This document shows positions 11,801-23,800 of a stretch of DNA of 64,000 nucleotides, in pieces; the first letter of the stretch is position 1, and the number at the start of each line of letters is the position of its first letter. The stretch spans positions 16,907,776 through 16,971,775 of the forward strand of contig NC_047072.1 in NCBI RefSeq assembly GCF_902459465.1, read 5' to 3'. This stretch comes from Asterias rubens (Eukaryota; Echinodermata; Asteroidea; Forcipulatida; Asteriidae). A program made the position numbers and the translations under genes. Below the pieces are notes generated by a model. It was not told the DNA's origin. It saw only the letters and a program-made list of their open reading frames with translations, and ran no database searches.

Positions 11801-14800
11801 GTTACACTGCTTTAGACTAAATCTACAAAGTTTCCCGTGAAAGCATTATTAGGAGTTTTCTGCAAGTTGGCTGCTGGTTTAAATATTTTTTTTTTAAGGT
11901 TGTTAGATTAAGTTTTAGAAGGGAGAAAAGTAGAAAAAAAAAACACTGTTAGTTCTTGCAAGATTTTAGTACATGCACTTGCAACATGCATCTGATTTGT
12001 TGGTCCCTTATCAGCAGCCAGTTGAGTTAAACACTTACCGAATCGCTGAGGTTCCCGCCTTGCCCACCGAACACTGAGGGCGGTCTTCGGTTGGTGTTCT
12101 TTGGCCGTGATAGCGTGATATGTGTTAGCTTCTGTGGAGAGTCTGCTTTTATGTCGTCGAGTCCCACTTCTGTTATTACGCAGAGCAACAAACAAACACA
12201 AATTTATTCTGGGATTTTGTTGATTTGGGTCGTGGGTTCACATCGCGTTAAAGTAAATTTGAGGCCCAAGGGATCTGGTTTATTTGCCTCATTACTGACA
12301 AAAAATTAGTCTGGACTGAGAATCCAAATTTTAGGAGATACCTTTGAAGTTATGGCATGTCCACCTTTTGGTAAATCCCTTGGGTTGAGCTTTTAAGAAC
12401 CTCGACACACTGGAGAAGAGTATCAATGGCAGTGTTTCCCTTAAAAGTGGTCTGCTGGCTAAATGCCAGTTAAAACACCTAAGGACCAGCTAGAATTCTC
12501 TCCAAGGGGTTCGACTAGCCAGTACAGTGTTGAAAAGCATCCCTATTTAATATGGAATAGGGACTAGTGACAAACCTGTCGGACCAGTAAAACGACAAGC
12601 TACATTTATAATGGTCATACTGGCTAGTCGCTGACATAGATCAAAGTTCTCTGAATAACTATTAAGGTTTGTAAATTATATCTGGGAAAAATAAGGGCTG
12701 TTTTTCCTCACTAGGTTAACTTAAAGGAACACGTTGCCTTGGATCGGTCGAGTTGGTCTTCAATTAAGCGTTTGTAACCGTTTGTTATAAAATGCATATG
12801 GTTAGAAAGATATTTTAAAAGTAGAATACAATGATCCACACAAGTATCACTCGAAATTGCGTGGTTTTCTTTTTACCTCGTCGACTAACACGGTCGGCCA
12901 TTTATGGGAGTCAAATTTTTGACTCCCATTAATGGCCGACCACGTCAGTTCGTGAAGTAACAGAAAAATCAGGCAATTTCTAAGCAAATTTGTGTGGATC
13001 ATTGTATTCTACTTTTAAAATATCTTTCTAACCATATGCATTTTATAACAAACGGTTACAAACCCTTTTTAAACACCAACTCGACCGATCCAAGGCAACG
13101 TTTTCCTTTAAGAAGTCTTAATTCCGATAGACGTTTGACATCATCCCTGTTATACTAACCTCCTTCTTGGGTTTCATTGACTGGAGGTCTCCTTCTTAAG
13201 ACAACAGCTGGATGAGGTTCTTCTCTTTCTGCTGTCGGAGGCGGACCGGAAGGCTTTGGAGGCGGCGGTTTACTCTTCACTGCGGGTTTCTTTGAAGGAA
13301 TTGGTAACGCCTGAAAATACAACAAAGAAATATAAGTCTGGTTCCTAACAGGGCTTCATTGGGATCATTGGGTGAAGTTGGACATTACAGCATAGGTACC
13401 AGGGGCCAATTTCATAAAGCTGCTTAACCAGAAAATACTGCTTGACAAACTTCTTTGCTAAGCAAAAATCTAGTTGGGCACTAGTCACAACAATTATCTG
13501 TTAAGCTATTCTTGTCTGTGCCTAGCAAATTTGTGTGCTTTCAGGCTTTATGAAACTGGGCACTGGACCTAATTTTGAAAATATGCTTAAGCAGACAAAA
13601 GGGCCAAACAATTTCCTGTTAAGCGAAAACCAGAACAACACATAATAGATGTTAAATTTGCATCGGGGATAAAGAATATTAATTTTGGTTTTTACCCATA
13701 CACCGATGTGTGTTAGCACTGTATACTCAGTACTTTCCCGAGTCCTGTGAAAAAATATCACAGGCATGTTACTCGGGTGGGATTCGAACCCACGACCCTT
13801 GCATTCTAGAGCAGTGTCTTACCAACTAGACTACCGAGGTTGCCCGGCAGCTAGAGGCAGTTCGAATCCTATGTTTTGGCAGCGGGTACCGCAACGATAT
13901 AATAGATGTTAAATTTGCATCGGGGATAAAGAATATTAATACAAGGGTCGTGGGTTCGAATCCCACCCGAGTAACATGCCTGTGATATTTTTTCACAGGA
14001 CTCGGGAAAGTACTGAGTATACAGTGCTACACACATCGGTGTATGGGTAAAAACCAAAATTAATATTCTTTATCCCCGATGCAAATTTAACATCTATTAT
14101 ATCGTTGCGGTACCCGCTGCCAAAACATAGGATTCGAACTGCCTCTAGCTGCCGGGCAACCTCGGTAGTCTAGTTGGTAAGACACTGCTCTAGAATGCAA
14201 GGGTCGCAGAACAACACAGGAAACCAGTTTCAAATGGTTCATAATGAAATGATATTTTGGATGGGAGACTTTTTTCAGATAAGCAAGACTGTTTTCTGCT
14301 TAGCTAGTTTGTATGCTTAAGCACCTCTACGCAATTAAGCTCAGGCCTGGCTGCAGTTGCTAGGCGCAAAGTATTTGACGGCAACAGCAGTTTGCTTAGC
14401 AATAATAAAAAAAACCAGCCAAAACGTCACTTTATGTGTACAACAATAAGCAGGCAAATAAACGCACTCTCATTAGTCAAACTTAATCACAGCGTTTACA
14501 TTGTTACAATAGTCACGATTAATTATAATTCCCAGCCATTTCCCTGGTTTCCTGAAATGTAGAAACTGTTTTTGCAAATAATTGATGTTCAAAATCAAAG
14601 TCTACTGAACAGACTGTTAAAAAGGAATCAAATGGTATTAAAACTCAAACCAAAGCATCTTTAACCGCATCAAACAAAAGCAACTTTAACCGCATTTTAT
14701 AACTGTAATTGGTTACAATCAAAGAGAGCAACTTAAACAATATTTTAACCAACGGCGGCGGAACACTTTTGAAAGTGGGGGGGGGGGGGGCACATTTGTT

Positions 14801-17800
14801 TTCCATGTCAGTCATGTGTGTGTTGTTCAAACATCATGCATGCACACAGGTTATAATGGGCTAACGATTTAGAAAAAGAAAAGGTAACACTGTCGATTAA
14901 AGGATAAGAATCAAACTTAAATATAAAAAAAAAAATGTTTTTAATTTGTGGGTATAAAAAAAAATTTAAAAAAATTCACATAAAGGCTCTCGAACACGTG
15001 ACCCTTTCATACGGAGTCACGACCTTTGACCACTGGGCTACGAGGGCATGATTAACATTGGTATATATAATAATAATTATATGTGTCTTGGCCCGATTTT
15101 CTCCTTTTTATAGTTCCATGATTATAACTTCCTCCATGATAAACGTGCACGAATAGTGTATGGAGTCCGATCCTTCTTCTGTACAAACCCATGCAGCTCT
15201 CTGCGTGCACGTGAGAGATCAAAGTTTGTGCATTGTGCATGCTACTTTTTCCGCACGGGAGGCACGTTGTGCGTGGCGTGAGCGGGGCGGCAAGGTGCGC
15301 GCGGGACACACTTGCACCGCACACACCTCCACCAGCGCCCCACCGGTCTCGCACTGCGGGCTGCACTGCGGGTGTCCGAGGATCGGCGTTAATTGTTGTT
15401 GTTTGGTGTATGAATAACATTACTTTGAGAAACATAAAGGTATGGATTATAATCAAACGGGGTTGTCAGCAACCCTCGTGTTTTGGGGGTGTTTTTTTTC
15501 AAAGCTCCGATAAAAAGTGGAGGGGGCAAAATCTCCACTTTTCAAAAGTGGGGGGGGGGCAACGCCCCCCCCCCCCCCCCCGGTTCCACCGCCGGTGATT
15601 TGAACTTGTGGCTTTCTGACTCAAAGTCACATATGTAGGATCCTAGAGTAGTTGTTGTCAATGCAGTGCTGATTGATTTATGCAAAATATAGCTGAATAG
15701 TGTCTACTTGCTGAGAAAAAATGAAAGAAAAATGTCACTTTGATATTTAAACATTCTAATCCATCCTGGCAAGTGAGATGATTCTCAGATTCAAGCGTTT
15801 CGAACTGAAAAATTATCCGAACCATCGCTTTGAAGGAAACCTCTTTTCCAGTGGTTTTCACCAAGTATGTTTTGATGGTCATTAATTTTTGAGTAGTTTC
15901 CAATCTACATGTGCGACTCCCACCTTTAATGTTAATCACGTTCAAACTACACATTGTAGATTCCAGAGCCGTATATTGAGGGATTTGTGACAACTTGCAA
16001 ATAGAAGCCATCTTGTGCCCCCCCAACCCCCCCCCCCAAAAGAAATAATAAATAAAAATAAATAAATAAATAAAAATGCAAGGGAGAATACAGGGTGCAA
16101 GACTAGACTGTGCATTGGGTTGCACTGCATTTGTATGGAAAATGGCTCCATGTGACTATGTGACAAAAGAAAACTAGTCATTTTGTGTTGAACTTTCTCA
16201 ATGAACAGCTCTGCTACAAAAAACACAGTGTATCACTGTACATGTACATTTGTATGGATGAAATGAACATCTACATGACAAAACTCCTGCCTGCCACCAG
16301 TCATGCCAGTGGAATTTAGGCATATTGCAAAGTTGTGCGAGAGTATGTAGATGGCTGACTGTACACTTTGTGGCGTCAAGTGCGAACTAAATGGAATGTA
16401 TCTAAATGATCTATAGCTAAGAATCTTAAGCCTTAGAATTCCTCTCACTGACACTGGGAAAAAAAAGTCAGAGCTGCAAACTTTTCCATCTTGCAATCAG
16501 GGAGATTAAGTACAACTACCAGGGTGATATTTAGAATTAAGCTCCGAGTTTTGATTCAAAATTAATATTTTCTCATATAGCTCATCAACTTTTCTAACAT
16601 TAACGTTTGCTCTACATCATGCATTGGCGCATTGCTTTTACCAGAGAGACACAAATTCCTATGCAATATCTACAGTAGTTAATGTGCAGTGTTGATTTAA
16701 TAAAGCTGCATAAATTCCTGTTGCATTTTTGAACTCACCTTTTTAGGCTAGTTGTGTTGGCGGTTAGTTGGTATGTAAGAAATAAAGATAAGATACAAAG
16801 TGGAAAGATTTTAGGAACATAGAATAGGTATTGGGTTTTGATGAGGTATTTTTAGGCAAAAGATAAATAATCTAATAAATGCGCTTATTTCTCAAAACCA
16901 AGTAAAAAAACCAAAAGGGAAACTGACCGGGTATATTTCAGATAATTTGGGGTTGAACAAAGACGAAATGACTTATAGTGGGATTTGGACCCACAACCGC
17001 CGGATTAACGTGCCGCCGCTCTACCAACTGGGCTATCTAGCCCTATGTTGGTATCTTGCTATTTGGTCATACAACTGTGAACTGTTGTGTAGCCTGGGAT
17101 CACACCCACATTTATGATACAACCTGGAGAGCCACGGAATTTCAACTTTTTCTAATAACATCTTTTTTTTTTACAAGTAAAAGAGAAAGCTCAGGTGACA
17201 ATCTCGTACAAACAAATGTTCTGACAAGCAGATATTTTAAGTAGGATTTGAAACTTTGCATGGTGGAAATACGATATAGAAAGGTTTGCGGTAACACCAT
17301 GTAATGACTGTCTCTAATGACTTAATAATAATAATAATAATAATATTGAAGTCTTATATAGCGCACGTATCTACCAAACAAGGTACTCAAGGCGCTGAGT
17401 ATATACAAACTTTTAGAAAGATAGGTTATTGCAGTGATGAATTCTGAGACCCAATTATTTAGCACCTTATAAGGGTTTACAAGGTGCTACGGCGCATTAA
17501 GCAGCCACAACCAGGAACACCGGGGCGAACCCCTTCTCTTTTCGATAAGTGCACTGGGTTCTTTTAAATGCGTTACACAACACATGGGACCAACGGCTTT
17601 ACGTCCCATCCGAAGGACTTGGGGTGGATCTGAAAAGAACCATTGGTTTAAACTCGACGTTTCGGTGCTGATTGTCCCCAACTCACTTAGAGAGAACCAT
17701 TACATGGTGTTAGCGCAAACATTTCCATACATGCCCTAAGAAGATATTGTGATCTTTTTCTTTCACCAGTCAAAGAGAGAGCTAAGGTGACATCTGGCGA

Positions 17801-20800
17801 CTTGCATAACCAAAAAAACAACAAAAAAAGTGTGGAGGGAGGGAGGGAGGGGGGAATGGTATACAAAGATTTGAGTTTTTTTCTTACCGGCTTAGGTGCA
17901 GCTTGTGGATGCGGCTTGCGATTCGTCTCATCTCGAGGCTGAGTAGTGGGATGCGATGGTCGCCTTGGTGCGTCCTCCTTAGATTGCGTGGAGGACGTCT
18001 CCGGACTGGAAGATGGTGGAGGTTGAGATGGCTTGGGCGGGGCAGCGCTGTCCACTGAAGATTTGGAAGAAGCTATCTTGGTCTCTGATTGGGGTGGTCT
18101 CGGAACGACTGCAAGTAACAAAGACAATTGAATATAATGGTTTGGTTAACTAGATTCAATATGAAGTTGAATAAATCTTTACCATTAATTTTTTGAACTT
18201 CTGAAAAACTTTTTGCTGCGACTCAACAAGATAAAATCAACAAACATTTTCTTTAAAGTAATAGAATGTCTTCATTGTGAATTTGCCAAATTTGGTTGAA
18301 CTCATTATTTTCTTGCAAATTTGATGACAAGTTAAGCCCAAAATTAACAGAATTGTTATTCTATGCATTACATTATGTGGGGATACGCCAAGTAAGGTCA
18401 TTGGACTTTGACAGTTACCAAAATCATACCCTGTCTTTTAAACAATGTTTTTGTAACTCTTACCTGAGGTTGGTCTGGCTGGCATTGGAGCCTTCTTCTT
18501 CACTTTCTACAATGAAAAAATGATGACATCAACAAAAACGTTAATGTAATTTGACATAAAAATCAAGATAATTATGCTGAAGTTCTTTTGTGTTATTATT
18601 TTTGCACAAGGATGGAAAGAAACACATTATGAAAGATTCCGAAAAGATGAACAGGTTCAGCGTTTTGATATACAGAGGTTGTCTAAAAAAGTGAGTAAAA
18701 AAAAAATATATATTCTTTATCCCGATCTAAAAGGCAGGCCTGATACTTCACAGAGGCAACAAGGGCATCCCCCCCCCCTGGTCATTGCCTTGGTGCCCTT
18801 GAAATGCTAACAGTAGAAATTTACAACTTCCTCATAGTGTGCCCTTGACAAAAGATAAAATGCCTTGGTGCCCTTGCCCTTCACAAACGAAGAATACAGG
18901 AGTGAACAAGTTTTATCGGAACAATAACTGAAAGAAAAGAAAGATTTCAGAAGTGTCCTTGAGCAAGATACAAGTTCTACATTGCTTCTCTTCACCCAGG
19001 GGTATAAATGGGTACCTGTGAGGGTAGAGGGAAAGCCTTTGGATCGATATAAACTGTTGCCCAGGTTGTATACTTAGAAACATTAAAAGGGATGTTATTG
19101 GCCCTATGACCAGGGCACTAATGTAAAGCGCATTGATACGGTTATTGTGAAATGCGCTATCAAAGAGTTGTTATTATTATTATTATTACTGACCTCCTTC
19201 TCAGGGGGTAACATCGTTACAAAGTTATCGGGGAAGACCCCTTTCCTTCCGTCCACCTCCCCAAGCCACCATCCACTATCTGCTGCGTCTCTGTCAATAA
19301 TCGTCACAATGTCGCCCTCTTTCAGCTCAAGCTCGTCCGAGTGCTGAGCCTCGTACGAGAAGGTCACCTTAGCTCTCTCTTTTACTGGTGGAAGAAAAAG
19401 ATCAAAATAAATTGGGTTAGAAAGATGTTTTAAAAGTAATATAATGATCCACACAAAATATGTCTCAAAATATTGTGTGGTTTTTCCTTTTCCCTTTAAC
19501 TTTGTGATTTAACACGATCTGCTGTTTACTAGAACGAAATGTCTAAGAGCTGGGAAGTAACCAGGAATTTCATTTAAGTATTAAGTTTATTTCAATTTAT
19601 TTCATTTCCAGGAAAACATTAAAAAAAAAACAATCAAAGGATCTACATTGTGACCAAGTTCTAAAAACACATTTTTTTAAAAGAAGATTACAAAAATATA
19701 AAAAAGATTTATCAAAGTACTAGAAGCAACGTGGCTAGGTGGATAGAAAGGAACAACCACCAGTAAGGGTAGTGCAAATAAAAAACAACTAAAAACAAAA
19801 TAAACTCATGGAAAGCCAGAAAGTCACTTCTAAAGTGGTCGACCTTGGCTGCCGATGGACATGCATCCTGTCCAGGGGGAATAGAAATATCCTCAGCAGT
19901 TTAATGCCAATAAAACATGTTAAGTTGATGGAATGAGCAATTCTGAGCCATTTCTTGGTAATAGAGATTTCAGGTTGTGGAGAGAGTTATTATTTTAGGG
20001 TTTCTCTATACATGTATGCCTATCTACTGCATGCAGATCAAAATACAAACACAAACAATCCCAATTCGTTATATCACAAAGACAATTACACAACTATCAG
20101 GGAATTAAAACAAATACTACATGTAAAACGTTTCTATTTATTCATCATGCTGTTCTAGCTTCAGTTTAAAGGCAGTGGACACTATTGGTAATTACTCAAA
20201 ATATTCATACGAAACGGCTCCCTCAAGTGATGTAGTTTTCGAGAAAGATGTCATTTTCCACAAATTTGATTTTGATACCTCAGATTTAGAATTTGAGTTC
20301 TCGAAATCAAGCATCTGACAGCACACAACTGTGTGTGACAAGGGTGTTTTTTCTTTCACTATTATCCCGCAACTTCGATGACCAATTGAGCTCAAATTTT
20401 CACAGGTTTGTTGTTTCATGCATATGTTTAGATACACCAAGTGAGAAGACTGGTCTTTGACAATTACCAACAGTGTCTAGAGTCTTTAAACAAGGGTCAA
20501 ATGATACATACATGTACAATATTGTACAGACTTCCTTATTCATGTTATTGGATAGAGCTCTTCACACACATGTCTGATGCTTTTCAACAAGCATTTTAAA
20601 GGATGAATTCATTTGTATTTACTTATTGGGTTTAAAATTAGGCATTCAGATTGGCTCGGTGGTGTATTCCCTGCCTTGCACCTCTCTGAACTGCAGAGTG
20701 CGCGCACCTGCTCAGTATTGTGAGCGGATGTCTGAGCACAGTATTGCGTGCGGAAGTCTGAGCACTACTGGCGTGAACAGTGAAAAAGGACCATCCAAAA

Positions 20801-23800
20801 GTTTCCCAGGTGACATTGCAAATGAGGCATTTACTGGCAGGCAAGATTTTACCAAGAACTCAAACATTTTTGTGTTGAATACTTAAATTATCAAATGTCA
20901 AAACAAGAATATTAAATAAAAATTGTCAGATGTCTTTTTTCTATTTCAAAAAATGATAAAAGAATAATTCTGGTATACATGTACAGTGCTGAAAAACTTT
21001 TTGTGTAAGGGTAATATCAACTAATATTATTAATCTAAGTAGCAAATTCAACATCTGCATACAAGTATTAAACGGTTCAAATCATTGCACATTTGATAAA
21101 GTTTCAACATCTTTAAAATCTACTCTGCATTCAACACAAATTGTCTTATGTACCTTGTATTAAAAAAGTACTACTACTAATAATAATAATAATAGCAATT
21201 ATAGTTAAGTGTCTTGCTCAGGAACACAAGTGTCACGACAGGGATTCGAACCCACACTCCGGTGAACAGAAGCATCATAGCTTGAGTTCGGTGCTCTTAT
21301 CCACTCGGCCACGATAAGGGTAAAACCAAGTAAGGTTTGTTTGTTTGTTTGTTTGTTTGTTTGTTTGTTTTTATTTCCATCAATACAACAAATTATTTGA
21401 ACTAACAAAACACAAGTAGACTATAATTATACACTATGTTATATACAGTATGTTGAGTCCAGTTGGAACCATGTAGCTTTGAATACGGATCAGAGCCTAA
21501 TAGTCTGAAAATACCTTTAAACTTACCTCCCAAGCCCTTCTTTGCGAATCTCATGATGTACTATAGTGTTTGAGGACCAATTACTAAAGTTCAAGTTTTA
21601 AATACTTCACACTTTGGTATTTATAGTAATGACACTTCAACAAAACAATTGTATCTCTTACATGTGAAGGAAGTAACCGATCAAGGAAACACAGCAGGTT
21701 GTTGAATCATTTTAGGGTTTGCCAGTGGTTGGTATTTACTCTAGTGACATTGCTTTTTATATCCTCTGCCCAGACCTTCATGTCCTCAATCATGATGTTT
21801 AAAAATAAAGGAATAAAAGGGTAGCGACGAGTTCTTCAACGTACGTTTAAAGCCAGCAGGGTCAGCGGCCTTTATCGCCCGCAACGACCCGGCAAGGTTT
21901 TAAACGGACGTTGAAGAAGAGTCACTACTTTTTTATTCATAAAAGCCCCTTTGTTAAAAAACAAATACAGTTATAGACACTTTAACAATTACAAATTCGA
22001 GGTTTGAAATATTTTAAATTTTTCCAAAACTTTGTGAAGAATCTGTTTGAGGCGCGTGGGTTGTGTTACGCGCGCTTAGATTATGCGCTGATAGCTATGA
22101 CTTCACTGTTCCGCGTGATAATCTTGAGCGCCCCACACCCGGAAGCCAGCTGAGTGTGCATAAACAGAGCTCCAGTGTGCATTAACAAAAGGTTTATGCA
22201 CTCCCATGTGACGCGCTCTCCACCAATAGGAGTAGAGAAACTGTCTGGGGTATGTATGAATAAACATTTCATATATTTTATTTATGGGTTAAACCAAAAT
22301 TAATCCTCTTTATCACAAAGCAAATTTAAAGGCACTGAAAATTATTGGTAATTACTCAGAATAATTTGTTTACATAAAAACTTACTTGGTAACGAGCAAC
22401 AGAAAGCTGTTGATAGTATAAAACATTTTGCGAAACAGCTCCCTCTGAAGTAACATAGTTTTTGAGAAAGAAGTAATTTTCCACTTAAATATTTGAATTT
22501 GATTTTCGAGACCTCAGAACTAGATTTTGAGGTCCCCAAATCAAGCATCTGAAAGCACACACCTTCGTGTGACCATAGAGAAAGCTTTCTCTATGGTGTG
22601 ACAAGGGTGTTTTTCTTCTACTGTCTTGCAACTTCAACGACCAATTGAGTTCTAATTTTCACAGGTTTGTTATTTTGAGCATATGTTGAGATACACCAAG
22701 TGAGAAGATTGGTCTTTGACTATTACCAAAGGTGTCCAGTGTCTTTAACATAAAATATATTTGATTTATTAATTTCTCCACGGAGGCTGCACTTCAAGGT
22801 TAGGACTACATTAAAATTTGTCAACATGATGTTAAAATATGTATTATTTATATCGTATTTTCATTTTTTTTTTTAAGTTTGGCTGAAGCGTGCTGAAATG
22901 AGGTCTTTAGAATGCTTTTTTATCTTAGTTTTAAAATTACGGTCTTGTCCTGATGATTTTTGTAAATTTTATCTGAAGGTACATGTAAAAATACCATTTA
23001 TACCATAGGTCCTTTTGGTTGGTAAGCATTGTGCAACAAGTCTATTTTCACATTTTAAATTTTGTTAAACCGGTCAGCACGATTGCTGTAGTGTTAAGCA
23101 AAACTTTTCTTTCCAAACAGTTTGCTGATTCATCCCATTCAGAAAACCTCCTCATAATTACTTAACCTAACGCACACCCTCACCCAAAATGAGTCATGAC
23201 AAAGTCTCCGACCACCCTAACAGTCATTGAATCAGGCCTACCTACACATACTGAGACGTACTGCGGGTACTCACCCTTTTCTGACTTCACTATGTGTCAC
23301 ACCAAGCCGCTAACAACAAATAACATCAGCTCAAATTACAAACAAGTTCCGTTGCATTGTCAAAGAAGCCACACTCAGTAACCGTTTAACGCTAATTCCT
23401 ATTCTTTTTCGCACCCGGCGACCAGCTACTAGTATTGTTCTTTGCATCTTTTTATTTTCCATCGGCTTCCTGATTCTAGGCAGGAAGTTGCCATAGGGGG
23501 TGGGGGGGGGGTTTCTCAGGATGTATGGACAATATTGCTATGGCAATATGATGTTGAATGATGGTGACATTTGACCTTTAAGGAGACCGTTGGACCAATT
23601 GATTATTTTTGTCTGACGTAGAGTGGACATTGCCAAGTTTCACTTCCAGGATACACAAAGGCAACTAAAGCAGCACACTGTGCAAAGTTCATTAGTCACT
23701 ATACAATATACATGATGTATTGGTGTTGTGATAGTCTCTGGTTATATGGACAACAGAGGGAGCTATACTATTCAATCATCACAGAACATTTTATGCAGAC

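Larger units (their letters stand above)
13311..17887 (-). other. Adaptor intron 9 (4.6 kb)
   Basis: Holds an AATTTCAT-type foldback split by a SINE insertion (13403-13562 and onward), an inverted-dimer SINE (13643-14206), tRNA-like fragments (14985-15050, 16968-17043), a CpG-rich island (15230-15410), a G-run/C-run hairpin (15549-15582) and a minus-oriented SINE body (17322-17690). Confidence 0.65.
18507..19193 (-). other. Adaptor intron 7 with two repeats
   Basis: Holds a CTTGGTGCCCTTG element (18733-18905) and a SINE (about 19002-19190) whose (TTA)n tail reaches to within a few bases of the exon 7 splice donor. Confidence 0.65.

Noticed and set aside
13780-13870. tRNA gene (clear B box and tRNA-like head)
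   Set aside because: It is part of an inverted SINE dimer with target duplications; acceptor ends do not pair as in a true tRNA.
15052-15456. 134-aa minus ORF and overlapping plus ORFs over the CpG-rich block
   Set aside because: No family signal, and it crosses low-complexity termini; open frames are expected in CpG-rich, stop-poor DNA.
16968-17043. tRNA gene on the minus strand
   Set aside because: A- and B-box-like arms are present, but the 3' acceptor strand does not complement the 5' end; more likely a SINE head.
17284-17300. GGTTTGCGGTAACACC motif shared with 46507 and 50443
   Set aside because: It appears in a few places and may mark the end of a repeat, but I could not define element boundaries.
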